DNA of 15,677 bases from Rhodospirillaceae bacterium (GTDB lineage Bacteria > Pseudomonadota > Alphaproteobacteria > UBA8366). Position 1 is the first letter of the stretch, and each line of letters begins with the position of its first letter. The notes below the pieces were generated by a model. That model saw nothing but the letters and a program-made list of their open reading frames with translations, was not told where the DNA came from and made no database searches. Shown here in pieces: positions 14,768 to 15,677 of the stretch. The stretch lies in NCBI GenBank assembly GCA_002722095.1, contig PBKG01000007.1, positions 101,005-116,681 on the forward strand. Reading direction: 5' to 3'. Position numbers and translations under genes: made by a program.

Positions 14768-15562
14768 ATGCGCACCGATTACGAAACTCTGAAACTGGAA
14801 CGGCACGGCGATCACGTGTTGGTCGTCACCCTTAACCGGCCCAACTCCGCAAACGCTTTAAACACGCAAATGGGGCTCGACCTTCGTGACCTATGGCGCG
14901 ATCTCTATGTCGATCACGGAGACGTACGCTGTATCGTCCTGACCGGAGCCGGCGAAAAAGCCTTTTGCGCCGGCGGCGATTTAAAGGAACGCAACGGCAT
15001 GACCGACGAACAATGGCAGCGCCAACACGCCATTTTCGAACAGGCCGTGCTGACAATGCTGGATGTTCCGCCGCCAATCATCGCCGCCTGCAACGGAGCC
15101 GCCTATGGCGGCGGCTGTGAATTCGTACTTGCCGCCGATTTTGCGTATGCCGCCAAGTCCGCCCGCCTTGCTCTTACGGAAGTCACACTCGGCATCATGC
15201 CCGGTGCCGGAGGAACACAATTTCTACCGCGTGCTGTCGGCATTCGCCGGGCCAAGGAATTTCTGCTGACAGGACTGCCTTGCTCGGCAGAAGAGGGTAA
15301 GGAATGGGGTATTTTCAATAAGGTGTGCGAAGACTCTGAATTGATGGATGAGGCGCTGGCCACCGCGGAACGGATTGCAGGAAACGCTCCGATCTCGATC
15401 AAGCAAGCCAAGAAAGCACTCAATGTCTCGACGCAGATCGATGTCAAAAACGGCTACGCGTTCGAGATCGAAGCCTACAACCGTATGGTCCCAACCGAGG
15501 ATCGTCAGGAAGGCATTCGCGCCTTCAACGAAAAACGCAAACCGGTCTACAAGGGCGAATAG
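14768..15562 (+). CDS. Enoyl-CoA hydratase/isomerase (crotonase family)
   Basis: This 264-residue crotonase-fold enzyme probably adds water to a 2-enoyl-CoA. The oxyanion-hole segments are present: AFCAGGDLKE (about residues 65-74) and AAYGGGCEF (about 111-119). Both catalytic glutamates of classical hydratases are kept, Glu118 (GGGCE) and Glu138 (LTEVTLGIMPGAGGTQ), spaced 20 as in rat crotonase (Glu144 and Glu164). This argues for a true hydratase and against a degenerate family member. The C-terminal helices run to RKPVYKGE. The start ATG directly follows the stop of the CoA-transferase with no gap. No separate ribosome site stands out beyond GGAGA at about 14753, so coupling is likely. An MFS-like gene follows 17 bases later. 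The substrate is unknown; the pairing with a class III CoA-transferase suggests organic-acid or carnitine-like breakdown. Confidence 0.92.
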   Translation: MRTDYETLKLERHGDHVLVVTLNRPNSANALNTQMGLDLRDLWRDLYVDHGDVRCIVLTGAGEKAFCAGGDLKERNGMTDEQWQRQHAIFEQAVLTMLDVPPPIIAACNGAAYGGGCEFVLAADFAYAAKSARLALTEVTLGIMPGAGGTQFLPRAVGIRRAKEFLLTGLPCSAEEGKEWGIFNKVCEDSELMDEALATAERIAGNAPISIKQAKKALNVSTQIDVKNGYAFEIEAYNRMVPTEDRQEGIRAFNEKRKPVYKGE

Positions 15563-15579
15563 GCCCTAGGCCCCGACAT

Positions 15580-15677
15580 ATGCGCGAACTTTTGAACCGC
15601 GACGTCGCAGCGCCCGTCTTCGCTTTGATTGTCTTTCAAGGCCTGACGACCATGGCGATGCATACCTTTTCCAACGC
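15580..15677 (+). CDS. N-terminus of a membrane protein, probably an MFS transporter (cut by window edge)
   Basis: From ATG 15580 the frame reads MRELLNRDVAAPVFALIVFQ and continues GLTTMAMHTFSNA to the edge with no stop. A short charged start followed by a first membrane helix (about residues 12-30) with a Gly-Leu-Thr-Thr-Met-Ala segment resembles TM1 of major facilitator transporters seen next to acyl-CoA genes. Only 32 codons are visible, so the family call is tentative. It lies 17 bases after the hydratase on the same strand and may bring in the acid that the two enzymes use. The CCCCGAC before the ATG offers no good ribosome site. Confidence 0.55.
   Translation, partial: MRELLNRDVAAPVFALIVFQGLTTMAMHTFSN

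Noticed and set aside
15558..15576. GGCCCTAGGCCCC as a terminator after the hydratase
   Set aside because: The symmetry is imperfect and short, with no T-run, and the next gene starts only a few bases later on the same strand.
1..15677. tRNA or rRNA genes, CRISPR arrays, insertion sequences
   Set aside because: No cloverleaf-like segment, regularly spaced repeats, transposase frame or terminal inverted repeats were seen on reading both strands.

Overview
The window looks like chromosomal DNA of an alphaproteobacterium, most likely a Rhodospirillales-type heterotroph. This is inferred from the moderate-to-high GC content, the cox/xdh-type molybdoenzyme genes arranged as in alphaproteobacterial loci, the fused molybdopterin-binding/NTP-transferase gene and the SPOR and TPR proteins. 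No rRNA, tRNA, transposase or CRISPR array is visible.

Region 1 (about 1-9468, all + strand) is a molybdenum hydroxylase locus with a foreign-looking insert. It opens with the 2Fe-2S small subunit (its true start is probably just outside the window) and the FAD-binding medium subunit of a CO dehydrogenase/xanthine dehydrogenase family enzyme. The large Mo-binding subunit is not in view, so the substrate cannot be assigned. Next come three genes with the layout of the E. coli ydbH-ynbE-ydbL set: a large AsmA-like membrane-anchored protein, a small lipoprotein and a DUF1318 periplasmic protein. In E. coli this set forms a lipid bridge between inner and outer membranes. The Mo-enzyme theme then resumes with a MoxR-type AAA+ ATPase (CoxD), a VWA protein (CoxE), an XdhC/CoxF factor split into two genes, and a molybdopterin-binding/cytidylyltransferase fusion. 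These last five genes overlap stop-to-start by one to four bases, so they look like one translationally coupled maturation operon.

Region 2 (9465-12472) is mixed. It holds a membrane-anchored alpha/beta hydrolase on the - strand, convergent with the Mo operon and sharing a CTAG double stop. An AT-rich intergenic stretch follows. On the + strand there is then a possible 18-codon leader ORF, an unrecognised coiled-coil/single-TM protein and a secreted phytase-like/esterase-like protein. A SPOR-domain protein on the - strand closes the region.

Region 3 (12504-13442, - strand) is a TPR protein directly upstream of the SPOR gene. The two reading frames overlap across a G5 tract, and together they look like one protein broken by a single-base frame change.

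Region 4 (13625-15677, + strand) is a class III CoA-transferase followed with no gap by an enoyl-CoA hydratase. Both have intact catalytic residues. The start of a hydrophobic protein, probably an MFS transporter, runs off the right edge. This set suggests activation, hydration and perhaps uptake of an organic acid.
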